Below, piece after piece: positions 8,824 to 17,952 of a stretch of 64,000 bases of DNA. The stretch's first letter is position 1, and each line of letters begins with the position of its first letter. Position numbers and translations under genes: made by a program. The notes under the pieces are model-generated. The model searched no databases, had not been told where the DNA came from, and saw only the letters and a program-made list of their open reading frames with translations. Location: the NCBI RefSeq assembly GCF_001613145.1, contig NZ_BDBU01000037.1:62001-126000 (forward strand), written 5' to 3'. Source of the DNA: Nocardia jejuensis NBRC 103114. Lineage in GTDB: Bacteria > Actinomycetota > Actinomycetes > Mycobacteriales > Mycobacteriaceae.

Positions 8824-8888
8824 GTCGCGCCGACTTTCAAGATCCTGACGGGAACCTTAAGACCGCCGCCGATGCCCCCCTGCGCGAA

Positions 8889-9317
8889 CTAGCCCGCGGA
8901 GCCGGTCAGCAACTTCACCAGATCGCCCACCCCGGAAGGGATTCCGGTCGAGCTCTCGGCGCGGCCGGGGACGTTCACCGACACCGAGGAGGTGTAGCTG
9001 CCCTGGGTGATGGTGACCGTGTACTTGGCGTTGGCGGCCGGCTTCCACTGCGCGCTGGCGGTGCCGCCGCTCGGGGTGACGCCCTGGGCGATGATCGCGC
9101 CGTCGACCGAGACCGTGACCGGCGCCGTCGCGTCGGTGCCCGACACCTTGGCGCTGATCGTGCACGCGGTGGCCGCGACGGTGCAGTCCGCGCCCGCCTG
9201 GGCACCCTCGACCTTGATGCTGTCTATGTTCGCCGAGGCCGGGGCCGCCAGCAGCACGGGAGCCGCCAGTGCCGAGAGGCTCACTGCCGCGAGGGCGCCG
9301 ATCGAACGTTTCGTCAT
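8889..9317 (-). CDS. Small secreted Ig-like domain protein
   Basis: A 142-aa exported protein with signal peptide (LAAPVLLAAPASA, cleavage at about residue 29). The mature region is Thr/Ser/Val-rich with alternating strands (TAPVTVSVDG, KYTVTITQGSYTSSVSVNV) and two Cys (ADCTVAATACT), which together look like a single immunoglobulin-like beta sandwich. No catalytic motif. A GGAAGG ribosome site supports the ATG. It sits head-to-tail with the other small secreted protein but 149 nt apart, so co-transcription is uncertain. Function unknown; possibly a surface or adhesin-like protein. Confidence 0.82.
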   Translation of the reverse strand: MTKRSIGALAAVSLSALAAPVLLAAPASANIDSIKVEGAQAGADCTVAATACTISAKVSGTDATAPVTVSVDGAIIAQGVTPSGGTASAQWKPAANAKYTVTITQGSYTSSVSVNVPGRAESSTGIPSGVGDLVKLLTGSAG

Positions 9318-9390
9318 GATGTCACCATTTCCTTCCGGTGACCCTCGCGGTCACCGAGGCGAACATTAGTGAAACGTCTTCATTTCAGGG

Positions 9391-9415
9391 CGGGAAAGGC
9401 GAAAACGATTTCCCG
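9391..9415 (-). terminator. Hairpin after nitroreductase gene
   Basis: Stem CGGGAAA / TTTCCCG with an 11-nt loop, 4 nt beyond the stop of the minus-strand nitroreductase gene. Moderate stem; likely terminator. Confidence 0.5.
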
Positions 9416-9418
9416 ATA

Positions 9419-10240
9419 TCAGAACAAACGGAACCCGTGATTCGACAGCGATTCGCGGAGCCGATCACGGCCATTGAGACTCGCGGCCGACTTCAACCGG
9501 TTCAGCACCCGTTCGGTCCACGAGTGCGCCAGATCCTGCTCGGCGTAGAACTGGGCGATCCGCTGCTCGTACACCGCGACGTGCCTACGCTGCTCGGCCA
9601 GCTCATAGGTCTCGTGATGGAACACCGCGGCCTGCGGCAGCCGCGGCTTGACCCGCGCCTTCTCCTCCGGATCCGGATGCCCGACCACGAGACCGAACGC
9701 CGCGAACACCTGCTGCGGCAGATTCAATTCCGCCGCAACACGTTCGGGCTGATTGCGCAGCGCGCCGATATAGACGGTGCCCAATCCCACCGATTCCGCC
9801 GCGACCACGGCGTTCTGCGCCGCGAGCGCCGCGTCCACGAATCCGACGAAACTCGATTCGAGATAGTCAGCGCCCTCCAGCGGCGAGTTCCGATCGGCCG
9901 CCAATTGCCGCAGCCGGGCGAAATCCGCCGTGAAGACCAGCAGCACCGGCGCCTGCAGGATGTGTTCCTGCCCGCCCGCCAATTCCGCCAGTCGCGCCTT
10001 GCGCTCGGGATCGCGCACCGCGATCACGCTCCACACCTGCAGATTCGAGGAGGTGGGTGCGGACTGGGCCGCCGAAATCAGCAGTCGCAGCGTGTCATCC
10101 GAAACCGGGGTATCGAGATAGCGGCGGACCGAGCGATGCTCGTGCAGCACCTTTAGCACCGGGTTCCAGTGAGCCGGAGTCCCCGGATCGGTCTCGCGAT
10201 AACGTTGCCACAGCGCCTCGGTCGGCGCGTCCACACTCAT
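9419..10240 (-). CDS. Nitroreductase-family FMN oxidoreductase
   Basis: A 273-aa nitroreductase. The N-terminal HRSVRRYLDTPV and SAPTSSNLQVWSVIAV segments are the FMN/substrate contacts of the NfsA/FRP-type branch, and GLGTVYIGALR is the conserved central glycine loop; the C-terminal ~60 residues are a helical extension typical of the NfsA-like subgroup. These NAD(P)H-dependent enzymes reduce nitroaromatics, quinones or free flavin; the natural substrate is open. Cytoplasmic. It is divergent from terD across 183 nt, so the two may share a control region, but I see no obvious palindrome there. Confidence 0.88.
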   Translation of the reverse strand: MSVDAPTEALWQRYRETDPGTPAHWNPVLKVLHEHRSVRRYLDTPVSDDTLRLLISAAQSAPTSSNLQVWSVIAVRDPERKARLAELAGGQEHILQAPVLLVFTADFARLRQLAADRNSPLEGADYLESSFVGFVDAALAAQNAVVAAESVGLGTVYIGALRNQPERVAAELNLPQQVFAAFGLVVGHPDPEEKARVKPRLPQAAVFHHETYELAEQRRHVAVYEQRIAQFYAEQDLAHSWTERVLNRLKSAASLNGRDRLRESLSNHGFRLF

Positions 10241-10423
10241 GCGCTCATTCTGGCCAGGCCCGCGCGCCGCGTCTGCGATTACCCGCAGCCCGAGTAGAAC
10301 TCGGAATATCCCTGTACCAGCAGTTTTCGGCTCATCGATGCCCTCGGCGGCAAAAAATCCATACAGTGATACCTGGGAGTGCGCCGGACGTCGGACGCCA
10401 CCACGATGTGATAGGAGATCAGC

Positions 10424-10999
10424 ATGGGTGTCAGTCTGACCAAGGGCGGCAACGTTTCACTGACCAAGGCGGCTCCGAACCTGACCGCGGTAGCCGTCGG
10501 CTTGGGCTGGGATCTGCGCACCACCACCGGAACCGACTTCGACCTCGACGCCAGCGCCATCGGCCTGGGCGCGGACAAGAAGGTCGTCACGCCCGGACAC
10601 TTCGTCTTCTTCAACAACCTGAAGTCCCCCGAGGGCGCCATCGAGCACGCCGGCGACAACCGCACCGGTGAGGGCGAGGGCGACGACGAGGTCATCAACG
10701 TGGATCTCGCCAACACCCCGCCCACCGTCGAGAGCATCGTGTTCCCGGTCTCGATCTACGACGCCGACACTCGCGCACAGAGTTTCGGCCAGGTCCGCAA
10801 CGCCTACATCCGCGTCGTGGATCGCGCCAACGGCACCGAGCTCGCGCGCTACGACCTGTCCGAGGACGCCTCCACCGAGACCGCGATGATCTTCGGTGAG
10901 CTGTACCGCAACGGCGCCGAGTGGAAGTTCCGCGCCACCGGCCAGGGCTACGCCTCCGGCCTGGCGGGCATCGCCACCGATTTCGGCGTCGCCATCTGA
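10424..10999 (+). CDS. terD: TerD-family calcium-binding stress protein
   Basis: A 191-aa protein matching the whole TerD family: N-terminal MGVSLTKGGNVSLTK, the GLGWD motif, DLDASAIGL, the calcium-binding loop GDNRTGEGEGDDE and the C-terminal RATGQGYASGLAGIA. TerD proteins bind Ca2+ and are linked to tellurite resistance and general stress responses; the detailed role is unresolved. A good ribosome site (AGGAG) fixes the start. Unlike classical ter operons no terZABC neighbours are adjacent; two further TerD-domain genes lie elsewhere in the window. A 13-bp hairpin terminates it. Confidence 0.95.
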   Translation: MGVSLTKGGNVSLTKAAPNLTAVAVGLGWDLRTTTGTDFDLDASAIGLGADKKVVTPGHFVFFNNLKSPEGAIEHAGDNRTGEGEGDDEVINVDLANTPPTVESIVFPVSIYDADTRAQSFGQVRNAYIRVVDRANGTELARYDLSEDASTETAMIFGELYRNGAEWKFRATGQGYASGLAGIATDFGVAI

Positions 11000-11031
11000 G
11001 CGATTCCTTCTCGCGAGGAACGCGCACGATG

Positions 11032-11065
11032 AATTCAGGACCGGCCTTCGGACCGGTCCTGAATT
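11032..11065. terminator. Bidirectional terminator between terD and tetR
   Basis: Perfect 13-bp stem (AATTCAGGACCGG and its complement) around an 8-nt loop containing TTCG. It lies between the convergent terD and TetR genes. Confidence 0.85.
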
Positions 11066-11083
11066 GCGTTCAGGGCCCCTCGT

Positions 11084-11692
11084 TCACAGCCCCTGCTGTG
11101 CCGCGATGCCGGGGCCCATCCAGCGGCGCAGGTAGCGACGGAGTTCGTCGTCGGATCGGGGCGGATCGCCCGGGGAGACGAAGAAGGACTGCATGGTGCG
11201 CAGGGTGTATTCGACGAGATCCTCGAGGGCGGCTTCGTCGTAGCCGTAGCGCGGCCAGTCCACGTCGAAGCGGTGGATCATCGTCATGCCGAAGATCTGT
11301 GCCTCGTCGGAGGTCATCCCCTCGGGGTGCGCGCTGGAGTTGGTCGTGGAGAGCACGATGCCCAGATGCGGGGTGCGGCGGACCTCGGCCAGGGTGAACA
11401 CGACGGCCTCGGTCATGGCCTCGACCGGATCTTCGAGCCCGGCGACCTGGGCGGTGAGCCGATCGAGGAACCCGGCCACCGAGGCGGTCGCCGAGGCGCG
11501 AATCAGCGCGTCGGCACTGGGGAAATAGCGGTAGACGGTCTGGCGGATGACCCCGAGTGACTCCGCGACGTCGGCGATGCTGATCTCCGCACCGGTGCGG
11601 GCGATGAGATCGACTGCGGCAGCGACGATTCGACGCGACGCCTCCTCGTCGGTGTCCGGCGGGCTTCCGCCCCATCCGCGCCTTTTCGCCAT
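11084..11692 (-). CDS. TetR/AcrR-family repressor
   Basis: A 202-aa regulator. The N-terminal helix-turn-helix reads ISIADVAESLGVIRQTVYRYF (shown here split: ISIADVAESLG, then VIRQTVYRYF), followed by a helical ligand domain without further recognisable motif. It is divergent from the metal-dependent hydrolase/membrane protein pair, with a CATACAC/GTGTATG inverted repeat in the 128-nt space between them, so it most likely represses that pair and itself. Ligand unknown. Confidence 0.92.
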   Translation of the reverse strand: MAKRRGWGGSPPDTDEEASRRIVAAAVDLIARTGAEISIADVAESLGVIRQTVYRYFPSADALIRASATASVAGFLDRLTAQVAGLEDPVEAMTEAVVFTLAEVRRTPHLGIVLSTTNSSAHPEGMTSDEAQIFGMTMIHRFDVDWPRYGYDEAALEDLVEYTLRTMQSFFVSPGDPPRSDDELRRYLRRWMGPGIAAQQGL

Positions 11693-11730
11693 CGCACGAC
11701 GCTATCAGGGGACCTGGCCGCGATTGTTAT

Positions 11731-11756
11731 CATACACGTCAGCGGATCAGTGTATG
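11731..11756. promoter_or_regulatory. Inverted repeat, probable TetR operator
   Basis: Arms CATACAC (11731-11737) and GTGTATG (11750-11756) separated by 12 nt, in the divergent promoter region between the TetR gene and the hydrolase gene. Position and symmetry suit a TetR dimer pair. Confidence 0.65.
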
Positions 11757-11820
11757 TTGACTCGGCAGCACCCCGTGGGGCAACCGGAGCCCACGTGAGA
11801 AAGACGAGGTATCGCCGAAA

Positions 11821-12756
11821 ATGACGGATCTGATCGTGCGGAAGATGAATTTCGCCTTCGAGGACTACGACGTCCCCTTCCTCTGGAACGAGGAGAACCC
11901 GGCCTTCTCGAGCATGGCCAACGCCGTCTCGTTCCTGGCCATCGGGTTCGAGAAGATGATCGTGAAAATGATCCTGCAGACCAAGCCGCTGATCACCGAT
12001 CCCGAGGTGGCCGAGGAAGCGGACGCGTTCATGCGCCAGGAGGGACAGCATTCCGCGGCGCACCGCCAGCACGTCCGGGGACTGATCAGGAGCTACCCGG
12101 GATTGCAGGAGACGCTCGATCTGGTGATCGGGGAGTTCGACCGGCTCACCGCGGAGACCCCGCTGAAGTACCGGCTCGCCTACACCGCCGACCTCGAGGC
12201 CACCTTCACCTCGGTGTTCAAGCTGATGCTCGACAACGAGGCGTCGCTGTTCCGTCCGGGCGACGATCGGGTCGCCTCGCTGTTCATCTGGCACTTCGTC
12301 GAGGAGGTCGAGCACCGCAGCTCGGCGCTGATCATCTTCGAATCCGTCGTCGGCAGCGATCTCTACCGGATGCGCGTCGCGCCGTCGATCTTCAAGCACG
12401 TGATGAAGGTGATCCGGATCGCGTGCGCGGGCTTCAACGAGCATGTGCCACTGGAGGATCGAAAGTCCGACGCCATGGCGATGTTCGCCTCGTACCGCAA
12501 CAAGCAGAAGCTGATGAGCCTGCTGCCGGGCTCACGGGCGCGCGACAACGGGCCGATGCCGCGCGCGTTCGATCATCTGCCGCTCGGTGAGCAGCTCGTC
12601 GCGCTCAAGGGGATCATCCGCAGCCAGCTGCCGAAACATGATCCGGCACACGAGACGCTCCCGGCGCTGGCCGATGTGTGGTTCCGGCGCTACGAATCGG
12701 GCTACGACGTGTCGCACTGGTACACCGCCGACACCATCGCCACCGAGGTGAAGTGA
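11821..12756 (+). CDS. Predicted metal-dependent hydrolase (ferritin-like, PF10118 type)
   Basis: A 311-aa protein. It has the metal-ligand motifs of the predicted metal-dependent hydrolase family: ENPAFSSM near the N-terminus, FMRQEGQHSAAH in the first third and FIWHFVEEVEHRSSA in the middle, giving Glu and ExxH ligands for a two-iron site in a helical bundle. The family's reaction is not established; a diiron oxygenase/hydrolase activity on a lipophilic substrate is plausible. Its stop overlaps the start of the membrane protein gene (TGATG), so both are made together under the divergent TetR operator. Confidence 0.85.
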   Translation: MTDLIVRKMNFAFEDYDVPFLWNEENPAFSSMANAVSFLAIGFEKMIVKMILQTKPLITDPEVAEEADAFMRQEGQHSAAHRQHVRGLIRSYPGLQETLDLVIGEFDRLTAETPLKYRLAYTADLEATFTSVFKLMLDNEASLFRPGDDRVASLFIWHFVEEVEHRSSALIIFESVVGSDLYRMRVAPSIFKHVMKVIRIACAGFNEHVPLEDRKSDAMAMFASYRNKQKLMSLLPGSRARDNGPMPRAFDHLPLGEQLVALKGIIRSQLPKHDPAHETLPALADVWFRRYESGYDVSHWYTADTIATEVK

Positions 12757-13916
12757 TGTCCGAACACTGCGCATCCACCTTCGAACAGCTCGCGAACTCG
12801 CTGGGCTTCTCGTGTGCCGAGGCGGGCGGGCCGGTCGAGTTCCGCAATCCGTTCGGGCTGGAGAACTGGACCCTGCCGGTGCTCGAGGTGACCATCATCC
12901 TCGGATCGATCCTGGCACTCGTGCTCGCGGTGATCCGCCTGCGCCGCAACGGCGATCCGACTCCCCTGGTGCTCTGGTTCGGCGCTACCGCATACCTTTT
13001 CATCATCGAACCGCCGCTGTACTTCCCCGCGGCGTTCGGCATCGGGGACAGCGTGGACACCATGTTCGCGCACAATGTGTTCACGGTGGACTTCCTGTGG
13101 GGACGACTGCCGCTGTACATCGTCGCCATCTATCCGTTCATGGCGACCATCGCCTACGAGATCGTCCGCATGCTGGGCGTTTTCACCAAGCACGGCGCAC
13201 TGGTCGGCGCGGCCTGCGTCGGGTTCGTCCACCACGCGTTCTACGAGATCTTCGATCACATCGGGCCGCAGCTGCGCTGGTGGGAGTGGTCGACGGACAA
13301 TCCGCTGAACCAGCCCATGTTCGATTCGGTTCCGCTGCCGAGCGTGGTCGTCTTCGCCGCGCTGTGGCCGATGTCGCTGGCGTTCTGCGTACGGTGGTTC
13401 GTCGGCCGTCAGGTGGATGCGGGGCAGAGCTTCACCGGAATCCAATTGGTGTGGCGCACAATCGTTATCGGCCTGCTGGCGTCGCTGGGCACGTTCATCC
13501 TGCCGCTGCCGGCGACGGTGATCGGCATGGCGGGCGACACCGTGCGCGGTGTGCTGTACGCGGCCGAGCTGATCGTGCTCACGCTGGTCGCCGTTCCGGT
13601 GCTGCTGCGGCAGTGGGCGAGATCGCGTGCGGAGGGTTCCGGCGAGCCCGCGAACGACTTCGTGCGGATCTACAGCGTGGTGTATCTGGCGGTGATGGCG
13701 CTGCTGTGGGCGACCGCCCTGCCCGATTTCTTCGACGCGACGAACGGGGTGACGAGCAACGGGGATCCGGTGGGCAACCTCTGGTACACCCTCGCGTGCT
13801 TCGTCGTGGCGATCGCGTGTGTGGCCGGTGTGTTCACCGTGCGGCGCGGCACGGGGATCACCTCGGGCACAACGGGTTCGGCGCCTGCCGTGGAGATGCC
13901 CGGCGTCACCGCGTGA
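12756..13916 (+). CDS. Multi-pass membrane protein of unknown function
   Basis: A 386-aa integral membrane protein with about eight to nine hydrophobic segments, the first near residues 42-60 (LPVLEVTIILGSILALVLAV). The start forms a TGATG overlap with the hydrolase gene. Notable polar/aromatic stretches between spans are FVHHAFYEIFDHIG and LRWWEWSTDNP, which could hold a metal or substrate. I do not recognise a transporter family. Co-expression with a ferritin-like hydrolase suggests a joint role on a membrane-soluble substrate. A 30-bp perfect palindrome terminates it. Confidence 0.85.
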   Translation: MSEHCASTFEQLANSLGFSCAEAGGPVEFRNPFGLENWTLPVLEVTIILGSILALVLAVIRLRRNGDPTPLVLWFGATAYLFIIEPPLYFPAAFGIGDSVDTMFAHNVFTVDFLWGRLPLYIVAIYPFMATIAYEIVRMLGVFTKHGALVGAACVGFVHHAFYEIFDHIGPQLRWWEWSTDNPLNQPMFDSVPLPSVVVFAALWPMSLAFCVRWFVGRQVDAGQSFTGIQLVWRTIVIGLLASLGTFILPLPATVIGMAGDTVRGVLYAAELIVLTLVAVPVLLRQWARSRAEGSGEPANDFVRIYSVVYLAVMALLWATALPDFFDATNGVTSNGDPVGNLWYTLACFVVAIACVAGVFTVRRGTGITSGTTGSAPAVEMPGVTA

Positions 13917-13921
13917 GCCTG

Positions 13922-13951
13922 GTCCGGCCCGGCGAGCTCGCCGGGCCGGAC
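13922..13951. terminator. 30-bp perfect palindrome, bidirectional terminator
   Basis: Left arm GTCCGGCCCGGCGAG, right arm its exact complement, between the convergent membrane-protein and alcohol-dehydrogenase genes. Confidence 0.8.
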
Positions 13952-13958
13952 GCACCGC

Positions 13959-15047
13959 TCAGAAGACCAGCACCGGCTTGATGGTCGCGCCGGTTTCGGC
14001 ATCGTGGGCCGCGGTGTTGATCTCGGCGAACGGGTAGCTGCGCACGATCCGCTCGATCGGGAACTTCCCGGCCCGATGCCATTCGATCAGCTGCGGGATG
14101 AATTCCTGTGGGTCGCCACTGCCTTCGATGCAGCCGCGCACCGCCTTGCCGTTGCCGATCAGGTGCCCGATCTCGAAGTCCATCGAGGGCTCGCCGAGCC
14201 CGACCAGCACCAGGGTGCCGCGTGGCGCGACGGCCTGCAATGCCTTGGCGATCACGGGGTTCAGGGCGGTGGTGTCCAGCGCGTAGGTGGCTCCGCCGCC
14301 GGTGGCGGCCTGCACCTGGGCCACGACATCCTCCGCGGCGCCGTCGATCACGGTGGTGGCGCCGAGTTCCTTTGCCATGGCCAGTCTTTCGGCCGACAGG
14401 TCCACGGCGACCACGTTCTCGACGCCGAGCGCCCGCGCGGCCAGCAGGGCCGACATGCCCACGCCGCCGACGCCGAAGATCGCGATGGAGTCCTGCGGAG
14501 CAGGGCGCATCACATTGGCGACCGCGCCCGCGCCGGTCTGCACACCGCAGCCGAAGGCCGCGCTGGCGACCAGGTCCACATCCTCGTCCACGACCACGAC
14601 ATTGCGGCGGGAGACCAGCGCGTGCGTCGCGAAGCTGGACTGCCCGAAGAACGCGCCCATCACGCGCTCGCCGTCGATGCTCAGCGGTGAGGTGAAATCC
14701 GCGCGCCCGCCCGAGGTGTTCAGCATGACGAATTCCTGGCAGTAGGACGGCGTGCCGCCCTCGCACTGCGCGCACGATCCGCAGCTGTTGTAGGTCAGCA
14801 GGACGTGATCGCCGATCCGCACATCGGTGACGTCCGCGCCGATCGCCTCCACCACGCCCGCGCCCTCGTGGCCGACCACGATCGGCAGCTCCGGCGGGAA
14901 CACGCTCTTGGTGACCAGGTCGGTGTGGCAGACGCCCACCGCGAGGATGCGAACGACGACCTCGTTCGGACGCGGATCCTCGAGCGCCAGGGTCTCCAGC
15001 GTGAAGGGCGCTTGCGCCCCGCGTGCGACAGCTGCGGTGATGTCCAT
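13959..15047 (-). CDS. Zinc-dependent NAD(P) alcohol dehydrogenase
   Basis: A 362-aa medium-chain dehydrogenase. Catalytic zinc ligands are Cys in VGVCHTDL, His in VGHEGAGV and Cys in FGCGVQTGA; the structural-zinc loop NSCGSCAQCEGG followed by SYC has all four cysteines. The nucleotide fold is FGVGGVGMSA with Asp at the end of the second strand (VAVDLS), pointing to NAD. It resembles aryl/benzyl-alcohol dehydrogenases. A KstR-like operator 80 nt upstream suggests a role in sterol or side-chain alcohol oxidation. Single-gene unit ended by the palindrome downstream. Confidence 0.92.
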   Translation of the reverse strand: MDITAAVARGAQAPFTLETLALEDPRPNEVVVRILAVGVCHTDLVTKSVFPPELPIVVGHEGAGVVEAIGADVTDVRIGDHVLLTYNSCGSCAQCEGGTPSYCQEFVMLNTSGGRADFTSPLSIDGERVMGAFFGQSSFATHALVSRRNVVVVDEDVDLVASAAFGCGVQTGAGAVANVMRPAPQDSIAIFGVGGVGMSALLAARALGVENVVAVDLSAERLAMAKELGATTVIDGAAEDVVAQVQAATGGGATYALDTTALNPVIAKALQAVAPRGTLVLVGLGEPSMDFEIGHLIGNGKAVRGCIEGSGDPQEFIPQLIEWHRAGKFPIERIVRSYPFAEINTAAHDAETGATIKPVLVF

Positions 15048-15126
15048 ACGCGAACTCTCCTTCGAGCACGGCGGACCGCCTGTCGCGCCGATCGGCCTCA
15101 GGCTATCGAGATCGGCACCAATTTTC

Positions 15127-15140
15127 TAGAACGCGTTCCA
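15127..15140. promoter_or_regulatory. KstR-like operator upstream of alcohol dehydrogenase
   Basis: TAGAACGCGTTCCA matches the published KstR pattern TnnAACnnGTTnnA at every fixed position. It sits 80 nt upstream of the minus-strand dehydrogenase start. Confidence 0.65.
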
Positions 15141-15212
15141 CCTACTGGATCAGGTGGTTGACCCTTCCCACTGGAACAGGTTCTGGACTTCCCTAAACAG
15201 CGGGTCCGCGCC

Positions 15213-15965
15213 TCAGAACTCGCGTGAGGCCGCGCGCCATTCGGGAAGGGCATCCGGATCCGCGCGCAGATACTTCAGGCTCTGCTTCATGTAGACGCGA
15301 GGGTTGGTATCCAGATACTGGGCCCAGGCGGGCTTGGGATCGCCACGCATCAATGTCCAGCAGGCCAGCGCGTACCCGTACAACGGCTGCGACAGATACC
15401 CGAGGCGCTGCCACCGCCACCCGCCCTGCCCCTGCGAGAACTGGAAGGCCGCGTTCGCGGTGAACACGCCCAGTCCGAGATACACCGTGGCCAGGTCCGT
15501 GAGCTGCTCACCGTCGTGTCGATCCCAGCCGATCCGCCGCTCCCCCAGCAGCCGCTCGTGCGCCAGCTCGTGCGCGACCGTCGCCACCAGCTCGAGCGGC
15601 GAGCGCATCCGCGTCAGGTCGATCGACACCACCGCCCGCCCGGCCTCCTGCCGATAGTGCCCCGGCTCCCCGTGCGAGACCCCATCCGGAAAGGCCAGAT
15701 ACTCCGGCAGGGGATCCGCGTCCGAGTGCACCTCGACGATCAACCGGTCCCGTCCCACCCCCATGAACTCGCCGACCACGTCCACCAGCGACCGAACCTC
15801 GCCGTCGGTCCCGGTGAACGCCTCGGGAAACGATGCCGAATCCGGCAGCACCACCGGCGTCCGCAATGTCCTGGCTCCGAATTGCGTTGCACACCAGCCG
15901 AGCATCTCTTCGACCCACAGGCGCTCCAGCTCCCCCACCGGACACCGCGGCCTGAAAATTCCCAC
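15213..15965 (-). CDS. HExxH zinc-peptidase-like protein
   Basis: A 250-aa protein I cannot name. The centre carries VATVAHELAHERLLG, an HExxH zinc-protease signature, and 25 residues later DGEQLTDLATVYLGLG, whose Glu/Asp could be the third ligand. No signal peptide or membrane segment is visible, so it is probably cytoplasmic. The C-terminal ~80 residues are Trp/Tyr-rich. Similar stand-alone HExxH proteins exist across actinobacteria without an assigned role. It lies 106 nt downstream of the diguanylate cyclase on the same strand and could be co-transcribed. Function unknown. Confidence 0.75.
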   Translation of the reverse strand: MGIFRPRCPVGELERLWVEEMLGWCATQFGARTLRTPVVLPDSASFPEAFTGTDGEVRSLVDVVGEFMGVGRDRLIVEVHSDADPLPEYLAFPDGVSHGEPGHYRQEAGRAVVSIDLTRMRSPLELVATVAHELAHERLLGERRIGWDRHDGEQLTDLATVYLGLGVFTANAAFQFSQGQGGWRWQRLGYLSQPLYGYALACWTLMRGDPKPAWAQYLDTNPRVYMKQSLKYLRADPDALPEWRAASREF

Positions 15966-16071
15966 GCCACATTATGTGACGCCGACTCCCCGCCCGCTCG
16001 GTGCGGCAGAGGTACTCCTCGGCCCGGCGCCGCGCGGACGACGCGCGAGGGCCGTGATGGGCCGGGCGAGG

Positions 16072-17097
16072 CTAGCGGTGGCCGTCGGGGGTGCGGGCGG
16101 TGCGAACCACGTTGCGGCTGTGTTGTTTCGCGGCGTGCAGGGCGCGATCGGCGGCCGAGAGGAGGTCCGCGGCCGGGATGCCCGGAGTGGCGGCGACGCC
16201 GATGCTGACGGTGACCGGCGAGGGCCAGGTTCGGGCGGCCGCCTCGATATCGGTGCGGAGACTCTCGGCCCAGATGGTGGCCTGGGCGGCGGTGACGTAG
16301 GGCAGGATGACCGCGAATTCCTCACCGCCGGTTCGGGCCACCAGGTCTCCGGGGCGCACGTGGGCGGTCAGGAAGTCGGCCAGTTGTCTCAGAACCAGGT
16401 CGCCGGTGGTGTGGCCGTAGGTGTCGTTGATGTCCTTGAAGCGGTCGACATCGAGGAACCACAGGGCGAGCGCGGCGGTGCCGGGAATGTAGGCGGCGAT
16501 CTCCTGATCGAGACGCTCGGTGAACTGGCGCCGGTTGGCCACCCCGGTGAGCTCGTCCCGGCGGGCCTGGCGATCCAGGGCGGTCACCAACCTGGTGATG
16601 CGCCGCCGCATGTGAACGATGACGATGCAGATCAGGATCAGCGACGCGCTGACCTGACACCACAGCGCGAACGTGCGCGAATCCGAGTGCAGGAAGCCGC
16701 CGAGGCCGAAGATCCCCACGGCGGCGGCCGTGATCAGCACGGCCTCGCGTTGTCCCAGCAGACATCCCGCGTAGACCACCGACCACACCATCAGACTCTC
16801 CCCGGTGTCCGGGATGGTGCCGAGCACGATGACCAGCAGCGGCGCGAGATACACCAGTCCGCGCGGAGTGCGCCGTCCCAGCAGCAGCATCAGGACGCCG
16901 AGCGCCCCGATGGCCGCGCAAAGGAGATGGACGTCCCGGACCAGGTCCGCGGGGATCAGTGCCCGCGCGAACGCCGCGGTCAACGCCGCGGCGGCGATCA
17001 GCATCCAGCCGCCGGCGTAGGGAACCATCCGGGAGTTGTCATCCGTAGCGCCGGATTCGACACGTTCCCACACCGCCGCACCACGGGTCTGGTCCAT
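16072..17097 (-). CDS. Membrane-bound diguanylate cyclase (GGDEF)
   Basis: A 341-aa protein with about six N-terminal membrane segments (residues ~25-160) and a C-terminal GGDEF domain. The active site reads GGEEF, fully compatible with c-di-GMP synthesis, and the inhibitory I-site RxxD is present as RPGD five residues before it. The substrate-binding DVDRFKDINDTYGH is intact. No EAL or sensory PAS domain is fused, so the membrane part probably senses the signal. Nothing nearby looks like a c-di-GMP receptor. Confidence 0.93.
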   Translation of the reverse strand: MDQTRGAAVWERVESGATDDNSRMVPYAGGWMLIAAAALTAAFARALIPADLVRDVHLLCAAIGALGVLMLLLGRRTPRGLVYLAPLLVIVLGTIPDTGESLMVWSVVYAGCLLGQREAVLITAAAVGIFGLGGFLHSDSRTFALWCQVSASLILICIVIVHMRRRITRLVTALDRQARRDELTGVANRRQFTERLDQEIAAYIPGTAALALWFLDVDRFKDINDTYGHTTGDLVLRQLADFLTAHVRPGDLVARTGGEEFAVILPYVTAAQATIWAESLRTDIEAAARTWPSPVTVSIGVAATPGIPAADLLSAADRALHAAKQHSRNVVRTARTPDGHR

Positions 17098-17235
17098 CGT
17101 TCCAGCGTGTCATAGACGAATCGCCGAATCGGGCACGACACGGGCTGATCCGAGAGCCTGCCGGTGAGGACTTGCTAACCGAGCGGTTACGCGAATTGAT
17201 TCTCGGGAAACGAGTCGTCCTTAGCGTATACACCC

Positions 17236-17949
17236 ATGTCGACAACCCTGGACACGCGTTCGGATTCCGCCGGCGGCCATCTGCGTGACGTGGTGTACGC
17301 CACCCTGCGCGATGAACTCATGAACGGCCGGATCAAGTTCGATCACCGCCTCACCGAGCCGAAAGTCTCGGCCCGCTTCGGTATTTCGCGCACACCGGTA
17401 CGAGAAGCCTTGGCCATGCTCTGTTCCGACGGCCTGCTGCGTCGCGAGGACGTCGGCTTCAGCCCGGTACGACCGAGCATTCCACTGGTGCGCGACCTGT
17501 ACGAACTCCGGATCACTTTGGAACTCAGCGGAATTCAGCGCGCCATCGACAATCCGGGCCTGGTGCACGACCACGAGCTGCTGCGACTGGAACGAGAACG
17601 CTGGCTGGCGTTCCGGGCCGATCCGCCGCCGCAGGAGCCGGGTTTCGTGGTCCTGGACGAGGAATTCCACGTCGCGCTGCTTTCGGCGGGCGGCAATGGC
17701 GAACTGGTCCGGACACTGGTGGCGGTGAACGCCCGCATCCGCCACGTGCGGATGTACGACTTCATGGTCAACAACCGCGTCGAGGTGACCATCGCCGAGC
17801 ACCTCGCGATCCTGGATGCCGTTCTGGCAGGGGATCTTCCGCTGGCACACGAACTGCTGCGCCTGCACATCGGGGAATCCCTCGAGGTCGTGCTCGAACG
17901 CGTCACCAGCGCCATCGTCGCGATGTCCCTGGCAACCGAACAGGAGTGA
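17236..17949 (+). CDS. GntR/FCD-family regulator of urea carboxylase operon
   Basis: A 237-aa regulator with an N-terminal winged helix (VSARFGISRTPVREALAMLC) and an all-helical FCD ligand domain whose metal ligands are probably His in DEEFHVALL, AEHLAIL and LRLHIGES. It lies 3 nt upstream of the urea carboxylase gene in the same direction, so it is very likely in the operon and controls it. No clear ribosome site precedes the ATG; a leaderless transcript is possible. GTATAC just upstream is a candidate half of an operator. Confidence 0.9.
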   Translation: MSTTLDTRSDSAGGHLRDVVYATLRDELMNGRIKFDHRLTEPKVSARFGISRTPVREALAMLCSDGLLRREDVGFSPVRPSIPLVRDLYELRITLELSGIQRAIDNPGLVHDHELLRLERERWLAFRADPPPQEPGFVVLDEEFHVALLSAGGNGELVRTLVAVNARIRHVRMYDFMVNNRVEVTIAEHLAILDAVLAGDLPLAHELLRLHIGESLEVVLERVTSAIVAMSLATEQE

Positions 17950-17952
17950 CCG

